From: Candidatus Tiamatella incendiivivens
Lineage (GTDB): Archaea; Thermoproteota; Thermoprotei_A; Sulfolobales; Acidilobaceae
Assembly (NCBI GenBank): GCA_015522635.1
Contig: WALW01000007.1
Coordinates: 62,001 to 126,000, forward strand
Length of the DNA: 64,000 nucleotides
Direction: 5' to 3'
Under the pieces are notes generated by a model. It searched no databases. It was not told the DNA's origin and saw only the letters and a program-made list of their open reading frames with translations. This document shows, piece after piece, positions 17,147 through 26,634 of the stretch (within the stretch, counting starts at the first letter, position 1; every line of letters starts with the position of its first letter). Position numbers and translations under genes: made by a program.

Positions 17147-18228
17147 GAGAGAATACTTTCCACAGCATCCTCGCCTGCCTTACCTTCTATCTCTATTCCT
17201 ACAACATTATTTCCAGGCTGATACTTTCCTCCTGCAGTGAAACCCTCTGATCTAGCATATTTGATCAAGTCAATCAGCTTAGGCTCCTCCCGCTCAGTTC
17301 TAATGTAAACATATGTTCTATCTAGAGGCTTCCAGTGATATGAAACCATAATGATCTTGTTCCTATAAATGTTGGCTAACTTCCTAGCTATAGCAGAAAC
17401 ATGCCTACCTTTACCCTCAAGCCTGAACAATCTAACACCAGCAATATCAGACCCGTTCTCCAATGCTTTCTGTATTAATGAATTATACTCTTCTTCAACC
17501 TGTACACGAAGTATTGAAAGCAGTCCATCCTCTAATAGAATACGGCAAGGATCAGTATCATAATCACCCATTCTAGAGGCGAGATGCTCTAGTATATCCC
17601 TTCTTCCCATAATGTCTGCAGCCATAATTTGAGCCACACATTCAGTGATAAGACTATAGTCCTTTAAGTGGTCTAGTTTTGCTTCAACCATATATTTCTG
17701 GTACACCCTGCTGGCTCTAGCTTTCTCTCTTATGTCACCAACTATACTCAGTGCCACCACAAGAGGCTTGTACATACCGGTCAAACTTGCTATAACATGC
17801 GCGGCACTAGGCCAAAACCCCCTTGGATCTCCATTGCTAGCAGGGTTAAACCATAGGATAAACGGTTTCATAGGAGGCTCTAACTGGTAGTGATGATCTA
17901 TTACAATGATGAGTTTCTGCAGCTTGGCCCATAGAAGGTCGAGTGATCCACCAGGTAGGTTATAATCTACTATGGCTATAGCTCCTGATTTACCACATCT
18001 CCTCTTGATTTCCTCTATTACTCTTCCATCAACCCTATAGGTATACGGTGGAACATAATAACCGGCAACGGTCTTTGATACTAACGAAAGAGTAGCAGCT
18101 GAAGCAACGCCGTCAGCATCCCAATGGTGAACTATGCATAAAGTTTTAGACCCTATTACCTGTAATATTTTCCTAGCAGTCGCCCTCAAATCACTTGCAC
18201 TCAAACCTAACCCCTCTATAACACCCAT
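17125..18228 (-). CDS. DHH-family phosphoesterase (archaeal RecJ-like)
   Basis: 367 residues. The N-terminal motif HHWDADGVAS (about 34-43) and the DHH motif VIDHHYQ (about 109-115) mark the DHH superfamily; the C-terminal GGKYQPGNNVVGIEI resembles the DHHA1 glycine-rich substrate loop. Archaeal members include RecJ-like and GINS-associated nucleases and small-nucleotide phosphodiesterases. Sequence alone does not decide between single-strand nuclease and nanoRNase. It starts with ATG and leads a tightly overlapping minus-strand operon. Confidence 0.85.
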   Translation of the reverse strand: MGVIEGLGLSASDLRATARKILQVIGSKTLCIVHHWDADGVASAATLSLVSKTVAGYYVPPYTYRVDGRVIEEIKRRCGKSGAIAIVDYNLPGGSLDLLWAKLQKLIIVIDHHYQLEPPMKPFILWFNPASNGDPRGFWPSAAHVIASLTGMYKPLVVALSIVGDIREKARASRVYQKYMVEAKLDHLKDYSLITECVAQIMAADIMGRRDILEHLASRMGDYDTDPCRILLEDGLLSILRVQVEEEYNSLIQKALENGSDIAGVRLFRLEGKGRHVSAIARKLANIYRNKIIMVSYHWKPLDRTYVYIRTEREEPKLIDLIKYARSEGFTAGGKYQPGNNVVGIEIEGKAGEDAVESILSWIHMIR

Positions 18229-18250
18229 TAACCTCTAACATTAAAATATA

Positions 18251-19045
18251 GTGAATAGTGAAATCAAATCACAGAGGGATAATATAGAGTTGCCTGAAGT
18301 TTACGGAGCAATAAAAAACTCGGTGATCATAGGGGGCTATACTGTTCATGTGGATGACTATGGTAAGAATTTAAAGAAATACCAAAGACTAACAAGCACC
18401 GGTGAAGCAGTTTCCACAGCAGTGCTACCTGGAGACTCTGTATTATTGGCGGAGCCTTCCATGCCCATCTTCCTGCCTTTCCAGTATGAAAGTGAGGCAT
18501 TACTGATAAGGCTTTCGGAGCCAGTATATGTTACTCCAAACTATACTTCAGTATTCTATTTAGAAGCTCCGTTTGACGTTGTAGTTTACGACGAGGACGG
18601 CGAGATCATAGATATATTCACAGTAGAGGATCCTAAGTACGGTCTTTATGGAGATCCGAATAATGGTGTCGTGTGCAGATATGGGAAATCAGGTGTCTAC
18701 GTATCTGAGGAAGAAATACCTAGGGGGAAAGCAGTTTTACCCGTTAAAGTTAGAAACTCGTTTCATACGACTCTAAAGATAACATTAATCGTAGTTCCCT
18801 ATAGACTGCTTAAAGCATACTATACCAAGGAAGGGAAGATTTACTATTCCATTGCTAAAATAGAATTAGAGGATAAGAATAGAGCAGTAGTTTACGCTTC
18901 CAAGGAACCTCCGCTCAAAGGTCTAAGGCAATCGAGAATAGATCCCTTCAGGAGAAAGGGGATATTTATACCAACTGAGGTTGGGAGGTTTGAGTTAGAA
19001 TGGGGGTTCTCGTTACCCTTAACCAGGCTTTCACCGCAATCGTAA
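18251..19045 (+). CDS. DUF432 family protein next to an MscS channel
   Basis: 264 residues, soluble, rich in beta-strand-like segments (for example the EAPFDVVVYDEDGEIIDIF run), with no catalytic motif I can name. As I recall, the archaeal DUF432 family often sits beside MscS channel genes, as here: the channel gene begins 46 bp before this one ends. A role as a channel partner or regulator is an inference from this arrangement. GTG start at 18251, 22 bp from the divergent DHH gene, so the promoters must be very compact. Confidence 0.65.
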   Translation: MNSEIKSQRDNIELPEVYGAIKNSVIIGGYTVHVDDYGKNLKKYQRLTSTGEAVSTAVLPGDSVLLAEPSMPIFLPFQYESEALLIRLSEPVYVTPNYTSVFYLEAPFDVVVYDEDGEIIDIFTVEDPKYGLYGDPNNGVVCRYGKSGVYVSEEEIPRGKAVLPVKVRNSFHTTLKITLIVVPYRLLKAYYTKEGKIYYSIAKIELEDKNRAVVYASKEPPLKGLRQSRIDPFRRKGIFIPTEVGRFELEWGFSLPLTRLSPQS

Positions 19046-19878
19046 AGGAGTTTAAAGGATCACTAGGTAATTTAAATGCAGCTGATATAATAGCTGCAAG
19101 TATAGTCATAATATTATCATATGTAATAGCAGTTGTTTCTAAGAAGCTAGTAGAGAAACCTCTGAGAAAAGTTGCCCCCCAAGATATCGCGACTCTAGTA
19201 TCGAGAGTAGTATATTATACTGTCTTATTCTTCGGGTTACTATCGGTCCTAGCACTATTTAATATAAGCCTCTCCGGCCTGTTAGTGGCTGGCGGGATAG
19301 CAGGTATCGTAATAGGATTCGCTAGCCAAACGGTCTTCTCAAACTTCCTCAGCGGCTTGTTCATTTATTTCGATAAACCCTTCAAAATCGGAGACGCTAT
19401 AGAAATAGGAGGGGAGAGCGGTATAGTCACGGACATAAACGTGTTTAGCACAAGAATCAGGAGATGGGATGGAGTTCATATAAGAATACCGAACGAAGAT
19501 ATATTCAAGTCACAGATAAAGAACCTCATTCAAAATAAGGTTAGAAGGGTTGATTATACTATTGGAATAAGCTATCAGGACGACCCGGAAAAAGCTAGGG
19601 CAATAATTGGTGAGCACCTTGAAAAGCATCCACTAGTATTAGCGGAGCCTCTTCCAACAGTGTTTCTCAGCGAACTGGGTGATAGTGCTCTAGTTATCCA
19701 AGTACGCTTCTGGACGCTGACGAAATACTGGTTTCAGGCAAAGACAAGTATACTAGAAGAATTATACAAGAAGCTAACGGATAATGGTATAACGATACCC
19801 TTCCCACAGCAAACCATTTGGTTTGCTAATACGCTTGAGCATCATAACACTAGTATTGAACCTGGAAAACATAAGTAA
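19000..19878 (+). CDS. Small-conductance mechanosensitive channel, MscS family
   Basis: 292 residues: three membrane helices, with a pore-lining TM3 rich in Gly and Ala (AGGIAGIVIGFASQTVFSN), then the beta domain FIYFDKPFKIGDAIEI and the alpha/beta C-terminal vestibule. It opens on membrane tension and releases solutes on osmotic downshift. The first ATG overlaps the DUF432 gene by 46 bp; a later start would shorten the non-conserved N-terminus but is less likely. Confidence 0.9.
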   Translation: MGVLVTLNQAFTAIVKEFKGSLGNLNAADIIAASIVIILSYVIAVVSKKLVEKPLRKVAPQDIATLVSRVVYYTVLFFGLLSVLALFNISLSGLLVAGGIAGIVIGFASQTVFSNFLSGLFIYFDKPFKIGDAIEIGGESGIVTDINVFSTRIRRWDGVHIRIPNEDIFKSQIKNLIQNKVRRVDYTIGISYQDDPEKARAIIGEHLEKHPLVLAEPLPTVFLSELGDSALVIQVRFWTLTKYWFQAKTSILEELYKKLTDNGITIPFPQQTIWFANTLEHHNTSIEPGKHK

Positions 19879-19975
19879 TAAAAGCCCTCGCAGTTTTCGA
19901 ATTTAAAACATGTATATATACGATGAAAAGCCTAGGATTGAATAATTGTACGTATACCAGAAAGGTGTACTGGTA

Positions 19976-20530
19976 GTGTGGGGGAACCTTAGCGATCAGA
20001 TAGTGAGTTATTACTGGGTAATGTCAGCTCTACAAGGACAGCCTTGGGTGCCATTCGTCCCAAGCAATCCGGATATAGTTAGAGAGGCCTTCAGGCATAT
20101 CAGGCTTGGAAAGGATGACGTGTTCTACGACCTAGGATGCGGCGATGGTAGAATTGCTGTACTAGCAGCAAGCGAGTTCAATGTGAGGAGATCAGTTTGT
20201 GTCGAGAAAAACCCTAAACTGGCTGAGAAGGCATTATCAACAGTCAAAGAGGAAAGACTTGACGGAAAGGTTATCGTAATCAATAGAGACATGTTTCAGA
20301 TCCCAATAAGCGATGCAACAGTTGTTTATATGTATTTACTTACAAGTGTTAATGAAATGCTTCGATCGAAGCTGGAAAGAGAGCTTATACAGGGAACTAA
20401 AGTACTTACCCTAGACTTCAAGATTCCAGGATGGACGCCCTATAGGACGCTAGGTACAGGAAAAGGCTGGCAGAAAACTATCTACATTTACGTGAAGGGA
20501 GTATCAAACATTGTAACAAGACAAATATAG
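19976..20530 (+). CDS. Class I SAM-dependent methyltransferase
   Basis: About 184 residues. The SAM-binding motif I is FYDLGCGDGRIAV, followed by an acidic VEKNPKLAEKA motif and a MYLLTSV motif IV region. The layout resembles small archaeal proteins related to the Dot1/KMT4 and protein-lysine methyltransferases, but the target is not known. GTG at 19976 is preferred since AGGTGT lies six bases ahead; a TTG at 19946 would add ten residues. Confidence 0.75.
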   Translation: MWGNLSDQIVSYYWVMSALQGQPWVPFVPSNPDIVREAFRHIRLGKDDVFYDLGCGDGRIAVLAASEFNVRRSVCVEKNPKLAEKALSTVKEERLDGKVIVINRDMFQIPISDATVVYMYLLTSVNEMLRSKLERELIQGTKVLTLDFKIPGWTPYRTLGTGKGWQKTIYIYVKGVSNIVTRQI

Positions 20531-20543
20531 CTTGGTGTACTTA

Positions 20544-21707
20544 ATGTCTTCTAAAATTCCCCGAATAATTATTCTCTTCGGCTTAGTGTCATTATTCGCT
20601 GACATGACGTATGAAGGAGGTAGGAGCGTCCTAGGGCCTTATATGGACTACTTCAAAGCAACAGGTACAATTGTAGGAGCTTTATCTATAGGAGAACTCT
20701 TAATGCATCTCTCCAAAGGGCTAGGTGGCTATCTAGCAGATAGGGCAGGATCTATCAGAGCCAGATGGACAATAATATTCGCAGGATATGGACTAAACCT
20801 TATATCCATGCCGCTTTTGGCATTTGCCGGAAACTGGATACAGGTATTCATACTAGTTTTAGCCGAACGAATCGGGAAGGGCCTTAGAACTCCGGTTAGA
20901 GACGCTATTCTGGCAGAGGCTTCAGTTACTTATGGAAGAGGGAAAGCGTTTGGTATCCACGAAGCACTTGACCAGGTAGGAGCAGTGATAGGCCCGTTTT
21001 ACTTCGGGCTCTCTATGATGACTGGTCATACATACAGGACTGGTTTTCTGGCATTGTCAATACCAGCGACGGTATCACTTTTATTACTAGGATATACATA
21101 CATATGGAGTAAATCCAACCGTACCATCCTCAAATCCGGAGGCTACCAGAATATTGGCTTACATTTCAGCCTTTCTTCCTATATCCTGGTAGCAAGTCTT
21201 CTTTCTATAGGTATAGTTCAATGGGCCCTTCTCTCCTTCGTTTTATCAAGGGGAGGAGTAGATGTTTCAACAATCGCATATGGCTATGCCGTAGCAATGG
21301 GTATAGATGCATTATCTGCCCTCGGCGCAGGCTTTATCTACAGTAAGGTCGGGTTAAAAACACTATGGATCGTCCCGTTATTTTCTGTACTTGCAACCCT
21401 GCCATTCATCTCCCCCGGATCCGTATGGTTAATTGTAACAGGCATAGTTTCATGGGGTATAGTCATGGGTTTAGAGGAATCAGTATTCCGTGCTGCATTG
21501 GGGGATATTGCATCAAAATCAGATTTAGCCGGCGCCTACGGCGCTTATGGGTTATCCGTGGGTTTAGCTGGATTCTTAGGCAACTTATTCATGGGTTATC
21601 TAGCAGATACCAATCCCCTGATGATTCCATTATTTGTAGGTGTAATCGAACTAGTAGCGTTAACGGCCTTATTCACGCTTCCAAGAAGAGGATCCACTCA
21701 ACTCTAG
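20544..21707 (+). CDS. Major facilitator superfamily transporter
   Basis: About 387 residues with 11-12 hydrophobic segments. The loop after helix 2 reads GGYLADRAGSIRARW, the MFS motif A, and AERIGKGLRTPVRDAIL is typical of a prokaryotic subfamily of uncharacterised MFS efflux proteins. Substrate unknown. ATG at 20544 follows GGTGT; the frame extends 12 bases further up to a TTG. Its 3' end overlaps the convergent aldolase gene by 39 bp. Confidence 0.85.
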   Translation: MSSKIPRIIILFGLVSLFADMTYEGGRSVLGPYMDYFKATGTIVGALSIGELLMHLSKGLGGYLADRAGSIRARWTIIFAGYGLNLISMPLLAFAGNWIQVFILVLAERIGKGLRTPVRDAILAEASVTYGRGKAFGIHEALDQVGAVIGPFYFGLSMMTGHTYRTGFLALSIPATVSLLLLGYTYIWSKSNRTILKSGGYQNIGLHFSLSSYILVASLLSIGIVQWALLSFVLSRGGVDVSTIAYGYAVAMGIDALSALGAGFIYSKVGLKTLWIVPLFSVLATLPFISPGSVWLIVTGIVSWGIVMGLEESVFRAALGDIASKSDLAGAYGAYGLSVGLAGFLGNLFMGYLADTNPLMIPLFVGVIELVALTALFTLPRRGSTQL

Positions 21708-22271
21708 TCTCTTTATCTCAGTATATGAGAGGAACTCTAGTCCTTCCAAAGAGTCGAGAGCGTGATATAGGCTCTTCTCACTATAGGCTACTGCACCGTG
21801 CCCCACTAGTATACCTGTTTTACATCCAGTCTCAACTAATCTTTTAGCTGTGACCTCGGCAAGCTCCGTACTTCCACTCGGCAGCCTAGGGATGAAGGCA
21901 ACACATTCACCGACAGTGTATTTCGACTCAACATACTTCAACGGATCGAGGGGTAAACTCAACTCCCCTGCCAAAACGGCGTGAGGAAGGTGGGCGTGGA
22001 GGACGGCCTTTGCTTTTAGAATCTTTTTATAGATGTGTAAATGCATTCTGTACTCACTGGAAGGTTTCCCAGAAATCGCCTCTCCCTTGAGGCTTACTAC
22101 AGCAATATCACGGGGATCGAGTAGGTTTTTTGGAACAGCACTAGGAGAAATATACATCATCCCACGGGATCTATCTACTATACTAGCATTACCTCCCATT
22201 ATATTAATCAAGCCCCTCTCATAGAGGAGTTTCATCACCTCAACGATTTCTTTTCTCGGGCCAATATCCAT
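21669..22271 (-). CDS. Class II aldolase/adducin family protein
   Basis: About 200 residues. The metal-binding motif HAHLPHAVL (zinc ligands His-x-His), the N-terminal GNASIVDRS and the C-terminal VGHGAVAYS with a third His place it with L-fuculose-1-phosphate aldolases and related class II aldolases. Archaeal members cleave or form sugar phosphates via an enediolate. The exact substrate is not visible. The frame may begin at TTG 22277 or ATG 22271. It shares a short divergent promoter region with fumarase and overlaps the MFS gene tail to tail. Confidence 0.82.
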   Translation of the reverse strand: MDIGPRKEIVEVMKLLYERGLINIMGGNASIVDRSRGMMYISPSAVPKNLLDPRDIAVVSLKGEAISGKPSSEYRMHLHIYKKILKAKAVLHAHLPHAVLAGELSLPLDPLKYVESKYTVGECVAFIPRLPSGSTELAEVTAKRLVETGCKTGILVGHGAVAYSEKSLYHALDSLEGLEFLSYTEIKRLELSGSSSWKRE

Positions 22272-22380
22272 GGACAAAGTTTTTCCCTACTTTTCTATAT
22301 AACAGGATTAAACTAAGTATTTAACCTAGATAATAGTAGAACATTTGCATGTACAAATCAAACTGGATCGTTAAGACAGG

Positions 22381-23286
22381 GTGAAACAAGTGCCTCTAAC
22401 ATACAATCAACTCGTGGATTTCTTCTACAATTTAATACTGACTGGAGCAACAAGAATGCCTTTAGACGTTTATACAGCTCTCAAGAAGGCATATGACGAA
22501 GAAGAGAACCCTGTAGCCAAAAAGCAGTTTGAGGCTATCTTGAAAAACATTGATCTTGCAGCGAGAATGACTAGACCAATATGTCAAGACACAGGGACAC
22601 CATACTTTTTCATAGAGGTTGGAGAGGAGTTCCCATTAAAGACTAAGATAAAACAAGCAGCAGAAGAAGCTCTTGCAAAACTGACTAAACAAGGATACCT
22701 CAGACCGAACAGCGTTGACCCATTTTACTTCAAGAACCCTGGAAACAATGCTGGGAGGCATATTCCATGGTATCACTTCGAAATAACTGATGGAGAGAAA
22801 CTTGACGTCTGGTACTTAGCTAAAGGCGGCGGCAGCGAGGCTCCTAGTACGCTAGTCATGAGCACTCCACTCAAAGGATTTGAGAACTTGAAGAAAACCG
22901 TTGTAGAAACGATAGCTAAGTATGGTGCAATGCCTTGTCCTCCTGTAATCGTTGGAGTAGCGGTAGCAGCGGGTGCCGACATAGCTTTAGCGCTTGCAAA
23001 AAAGACATTATTACGGGATACGCTGGCAAGGAACCCTGATCCGAAGCTAGCCAAACTAGAGGAGGCTCTACTCAAAGCTGTCAACGAGCTTGAAATAGGG
23101 CCTCATGGTTTTGGAGGGAAAACAACAGCTTTAAACGTCCACGTAGACTATGCCTTCAGGCACCCAGCGACATTCGCTATCGCAGTAATAACAGGATGCT
23201 GGGCGACAAGGAAGAGCCACGGAGTCATAGATTCCACAGGAGAATGGGGAATAACTTCAAAGCATTACGAACCCGAGGAGGGGTGA
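22381..23286 (+). CDS. Fumarate hydratase class I, alpha (N-terminal) subunit
   Basis: 301 residues, the N-terminal half of the Fe-S fumarase/tartrate dehydratase family. The three cluster-binding Cys residues appear in RPICQDTGT (about 68), AMPCPPV (about 185) and VITGCWATRK (about 273). With the next gene it hydrates fumarate to malate in the citric acid cycle. GTG start at 22381. The beta subunit begins five bases after its stop; succinate dehydrogenase follows. Archaea often carry this split two-gene form. Confidence 0.93.
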   Translation: MKQVPLTYNQLVDFFYNLILTGATRMPLDVYTALKKAYDEEENPVAKKQFEAILKNIDLAARMTRPICQDTGTPYFFIEVGEEFPLKTKIKQAAEEALAKLTKQGYLRPNSVDPFYFKNPGNNAGRHIPWYHFEITDGEKLDVWYLAKGGGSEAPSTLVMSTPLKGFENLKKTVVETIAKYGAMPCPPVIVGVAVAAGADIALALAKKTLLRDTLARNPDPKLAKLEEALLKAVNELEIGPHGFGGKTTALNVHVDYAFRHPATFAIAVITGCWATRKSHGVIDSTGEWGITSKHYEPEEG

Positions 23287-23291
23287 CAGGT

Positions 23292-23918
23292 ATGAATGAA
23301 TCTAAAATATATCATTTGAGGACTCCCCTAAAAGACGAAGATATGGAGCAACTTAAACTTGGGGACATAGTATACCTTTCCGGGACAGTGTTCACAGCAA
23401 GAGACGAGGCTCACGCAAAGATATTGGAGGTAATAGAGAAGGGAGAACAGTTACCAATGGATTTCAAGGGACTAGCACTATACCATTGCGGACCGGTTGT
23501 AAGAGAGAAAGACGGTGGATACGAGATAGTTGCAGCAGGCCCAACTACGAGTATGAGAATGGAAAGCGTTGAAGCAGAGTTCATAGAAAAAACAGGTATT
23601 AAAATGGTTATCGGAAAAGGTGGAATGGGCCCCCAGACGGCAGAGGCTATGAGAAAGTACAAGGCAGTATATGCTACATTCACGGGAGGTGCAGCAGTTC
23701 TAGCAGCAGCTGCCGTAAAGAGAGTTATCAATGTTTACTGGCTAGAGGAACTCGGCATACCGGAGGCTGTTTGGGTATTAGAGGTAGACGAGTTCGGCCC
23801 GCTGGTCGTCACTATAGACTCGACTGGTAAGAATTATTATGAGGAAAAGCTCACAGAAGCAAGGGAGAAAGCTCAGAATGAAATAATACCTAGCCTCCTA
23901 AGGGAGAATATTCCATAG
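23292..23918 (+). CDS. Fumarate hydratase class I, beta (C-terminal) subunit
   Basis: 208 residues, the C-terminal domain of class I fumarase, with GDIVYLSGTVFTARDEAH, GPTTSMRME and the catalytic-region GKGGMG motif. ATG at 23292 has GGGTGA in front and matches the family start; the frame stays open for 96 bases upstream inside the alpha gene, which should be ignored. A T-rich stretch (23938-23947) follows and may end transcription. Confidence 0.93.
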   Translation: MNESKIYHLRTPLKDEDMEQLKLGDIVYLSGTVFTARDEAHAKILEVIEKGEQLPMDFKGLALYHCGPVVREKDGGYEIVAAGPTTSMRMESVEAEFIEKTGIKMVIGKGGMGPQTAEAMRKYKAVYATFTGGAAVLAAAAVKRVINVYWLEELGIPEAVWVLEVDEFGPLVVTIDSTGKNYYEEKLTEAREKAQNEIIPSLLRENIP

Positions 23919-23937
23919 GGAGGGCGAGGAACCATTA

Positions 23938-24044
23938 TTCTTTTTTACAAGTTCAAACCTTATCTATTCAATCAATATCCCCGTATATGTGCGGGGAGAC
24001 CGTGCGCGGTTAGAATAGACTAAGAGTGTGATGGTGAAAATCAA
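23938..24044 (+). promoter_or_regulatory. Leader of the succinate dehydrogenase operon with two tandem hairpins
   Basis: After a T-rich run (23938-23947) there is a weak TATA-like element near 23960, then two GC-rich hairpins: CCCCG/CGGGG (23979-23983 with 23992-23996) and ACCG/CGGT (23999-24002 with 24007-24010). They sit at the probable 5' end of the sdhA transcript, about 35-65 bases ahead of its start. They may protect or regulate the mRNA; no known riboswitch class is recognised. Confidence 0.35.
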
Positions 24045-25793
24045 TTGCCGGTCGAAACGATAACGCATGATGTACTGATCCTTGGATCAGGTATAGCCGG
24101 CCTTAGAGCCGCGGTCGAGATAAAAAGGCAATACAGTGAAAAGGTTGATGTCGGAATAATTAGTAAAATGCAATTAATGAGAAGCCACAGCGTTTCAGCT
24201 GAAGGAGGTACTGCCGCAGTCTTATATCCGCAGGAAGGAGATAGCTTTGCATTACATGCTTGGGATACTGTTAAAGGTAGTGACTTTCTGGCAGACCAAG
24301 AGGCTGTATGGAATTTTGTAAAGCAAATGCCTGAGGAAGTATATCTGCTCGACCACTGGGGTCTCCCATGGAACAGGAGACCTGACGGCAGAATAAACCA
24401 GAGACCCTTCGGAGGACACAGCTACCCAAGAGCAGTCTTCGCAGCAGACAAGACAGGTTTCTATGAAATGCAGACACTATACAATAAACTTCTACAATAT
24501 GAAGGCTGGGAAAGATACGACGAATGGTTTGCAACTAACATAGCAATGGAGAATGGAGAATACAAAGGACTATTCGCCCTCAACCTCAGAGACGGTAAGC
24601 TCTACTTCTTCCGGAGCAAAGCACTCATCATAGCTACAGGAGGAGCAGGAAGACTATTCAACTTCACAACATACGCCCACACAGTAACGGGAGACGGTTA
24701 TGCAATGGCCTTTAGAGCAGGAATGGCTCTAAAAGACAATGAATTCTTCCAGTTCCACCCAACGGGACTCGTGCCAAACGGCATATTAATAACGGAAGGT
24801 GCGAGGGGAGAGGGGGGATACCTCTTAAACAATAAAGGAGAAAGATTCATGAAGAAGTACGCACCTAACTATATGGAACTGGCTCCGAGAGACGTTGTAA
24901 GCAGGTCAATGTGGAGTGAGATACTAGAGGGAAGAGGATTCCTCCACGAGCAGAGTGGACTGGAATACATACAACTAGACCTCAGGCATATAGGCGAAGA
25001 TAGATTGAATGAGAGGCTACCTGCTGTAAGGGAAATAGCCATCCGTTACATAGGAGTAGATCCAGCTGAGGAACCTATACCGGTAAGACCGGTAGCTCAC
25101 TACAGTATGGGTGGTATAAATAGTAATATGTATGCTATGGCTTTAGATGCTGAGGGCAAGTGGATCAAGGGGATTTGGGTAGCTGGAGAAGCCGGTTGTA
25201 TGAGTATGCATGGAGCCAATAGGCTTGGAACAAACAGTACGGCAGAATGTTTGGTTACAGGTAAAATGTCTGGATTTCTAGCAGGTAAATATGTTTTGGA
25301 GGGAGCTCAATTGCCTGGAATGCCTTCAGAAGATAGAATTAAGAAAGAGGAGAAGTGGATTTACGATGAAATGCTAAAGAAGGAGAGTGGAGAGTCGCTT
25401 TATACAATAAGGAACGAGCTTAAGGCAACAATGGGTAAGAACTTCTATATATTTAGGAATGAAGAAGACATGAAGAAAGGATTAGCAAAGATACTTGAAC
25501 TAAGGAAAAGGATGAGGGATATCTATCCATTCGATAAAAGCAGAGTTTACAACACTGACTTAGTAGCAGCCATTGAAACACAGGATCTTCTTGATGGTGC
25601 TCTAGTGGTTGCTAAGGGAGCCCTTGCCAGACAGGAGAGTAGAGGAGCACACTTCAGACTAGACTTCCCTAAGAGAGACGATGAAAACTGGTTGAAACAC
25701 ACAATAGCAGTCAGATATGGAGAAGATGATGTTCAATTGACTTATACTCCGGTCGAAATTACGACCTGGAAGCCTGTAGAGAGGAAGTATTGA
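24045..25793 (+). CDS. sdhA: Succinate dehydrogenase flavoprotein subunit
   Basis: 582 residues. N-terminal FAD motif [10 protein letters not shown]; the His of [12 protein letters not shown] is the usual covalent FAD site; substrate-binding motifs [16 protein letters not shown] and [11 protein letters not shown] follow, with the C-terminal helical and capping domains. It oxidises succinate to fumarate at the inner face of the membrane and passes electrons to SdhB. TTG start after GGTGAAAATCAA. First gene of sdhA-sdhC-sdhD-sdhB, just downstream of fumarase. Fumarate reductase activity cannot be excluded. Confidence 0.95.
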   Translation: MPVETITHDVLILGSGIAGLRAAVEIKRQYSEKVDVGIISKMQLMRSHSVSAEGGTAAVLYPQEGDSFALHAWDTVKGSDFLADQEAVWNFVKQMPEEVYLLDHWGLPWNRRPDGRINQRPFGGHSYPRAVFAADKTGFYEMQTLYNKLLQYEGWERYDEWFATNIAMENGEYKGLFALNLRDGKLYFFRSKALIIATGGAGRLFNFTTYAHTVTGDGYAMAFRAGMALKDNEFFQFHPTGLVPNGILITEGARGEGGYLLNNKGERFMKKYAPNYMELAPRDVVSRSMWSEILEGRGFLHEQSGLEYIQLDLRHIGEDRLNERLPAVREIAIRYIGVDPAEEPIPVRPVAHYSMGGINSNMYAMALDAEGKWIKGIWVAGEAGCMSMHGANRLGTNSTAECLVTGKMSGFLAGKYVLEGAQLPGMPSEDRIKKEEKWIYDEMLKKESGESLYTIRNELKATMGKNFYIFRNEEDMKKGLAKILELRKRMRDIYPFDKSRVYNTDLVAAIETQDLLDGALVVAKGALARQESRGAHFRLDFPKRDDENWLKHTIAVRYGEDDVQLTYTPVEITTWKPVERKY

Positions 25794-25803
25794 GGTGGTA
25801 TCC

Positions 25804-26265
25804 ATGAGTGGGGATAACTCGAAAAAGAATCTTCCAGGCCTTCTTCAGGCTAGTTTAAACCCTTGGCTTATTAAAGTGAAGGATCATCCTGAGAGGCTAG
25901 CCTTCATACTTCATAGGGTAACTGGTGTAGTAATAATACTGTATCTTATAGCGCATGTGTATGTTACAAACACCCCTACTAGAGTAGGCTGGGATGCATG
26001 GACGCAGGTTATGGTGCAATTCGGGAATAACATATGGAATAAAATAGGGGAATGGATAATAGCTGGATGCGTAATATTCCACGGATTAAACGGTATCAGA
26101 TTGTTACTCGTTGAATTCTTCGGAATAGGAGTTGGTAGGCCGGTGCATCCTAAGCCTCCATATAGACCTGTTAGCTTATACGCGGGCCAGAGGCTCATGT
26201 TATTGATAGTTTTCGGCCTAGCTATAATTGGATGGGTCTGGGCAGGCCTCATAATATTCGGGTGA
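25804..26265 (+). CDS. sdhC: Succinate dehydrogenase membrane anchor, cytochrome b subunit (SdhC-like)
   Basis: 153 residues with three membrane helices. HRVTGVVIILYLIAHV is the SdhC signature near helix 1 with possible heme ligands; IFHGLNGIRLL marks helix 2. With SdhD it anchors the enzyme and reduces quinone. ATG 25804 has GAGGTGG five bases ahead. Ends five bases before sdhD. Its FHGLNG motif is repeated in SdhD, suggesting a duplication. Confidence 0.88.
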   Translation: MSGDNSKKNLPGLLQASLNPWLIKVKDHPERLAFILHRVTGVVIILYLIAHVYVTNTPTRVGWDAWTQVMVQFGNNIWNKIGEWIIAGCVIFHGLNGIRLLLVEFFGIGVGRPVHPKPPYRPVSLYAGQRLMLLIVFGLAIIGWVWAGLIIFG

Positions 26266-26270
26266 TAAAA

Positions 26271-26621
26271 ATGGGTAAAGCGTCAAATATCCAGATATGG
26301 CAATATCTGACTGCAATACTACTTATCTTCTTCCTAGGCTTCCACTTAGCAGAGAGGATACCACAGATAACAGGAATGAGTTACCATCAGAGCTTGGATG
26401 CGGAGAACGCTTATCATAGTTTCAGTAGCTATGGATGGGTCCTCTGGATTCTGGCCGCTATAGCATTATTCCATGGATTAAACGGGTTAAGGGGGATATT
26501 CCTCGAATGGAGGCAGGGAAAAACGTATACATTGACTGTCAATGCTCTTTTCTGGATAGTGTTCTTAGTACTCCTAGGTGTAGCTACATGGACTATAATA
26601 GCCCTACCTGCCCTTGGGTGA
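26271..26621 (+). CDS. sdhD: Succinate dehydrogenase membrane anchor, second small subunit (SdhD-like)
   Basis: 116 residues with three membrane helices. The first holds GFHLAERI, the second LFHGLNGLRGIFLEW, almost the same motif as in SdhC; the His residues are likely heme ligands. ATG 26271 follows GGTGATAAA, whose TGA is the sdhC stop. The subunit completes the quinone site. Lies between sdhC and sdhB. Confidence 0.85.
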   Translation: MGKASNIQIWQYLTAILLIFFLGFHLAERIPQITGMSYHQSLDAENAYHSFSSYGWVLWILAAIALFHGLNGLRGIFLEWRQGKTYTLTVNALFWIVFLVLLGVATWTIIALPALG

Positions 26622-26634
26622 GAGGTGAAGAAAT

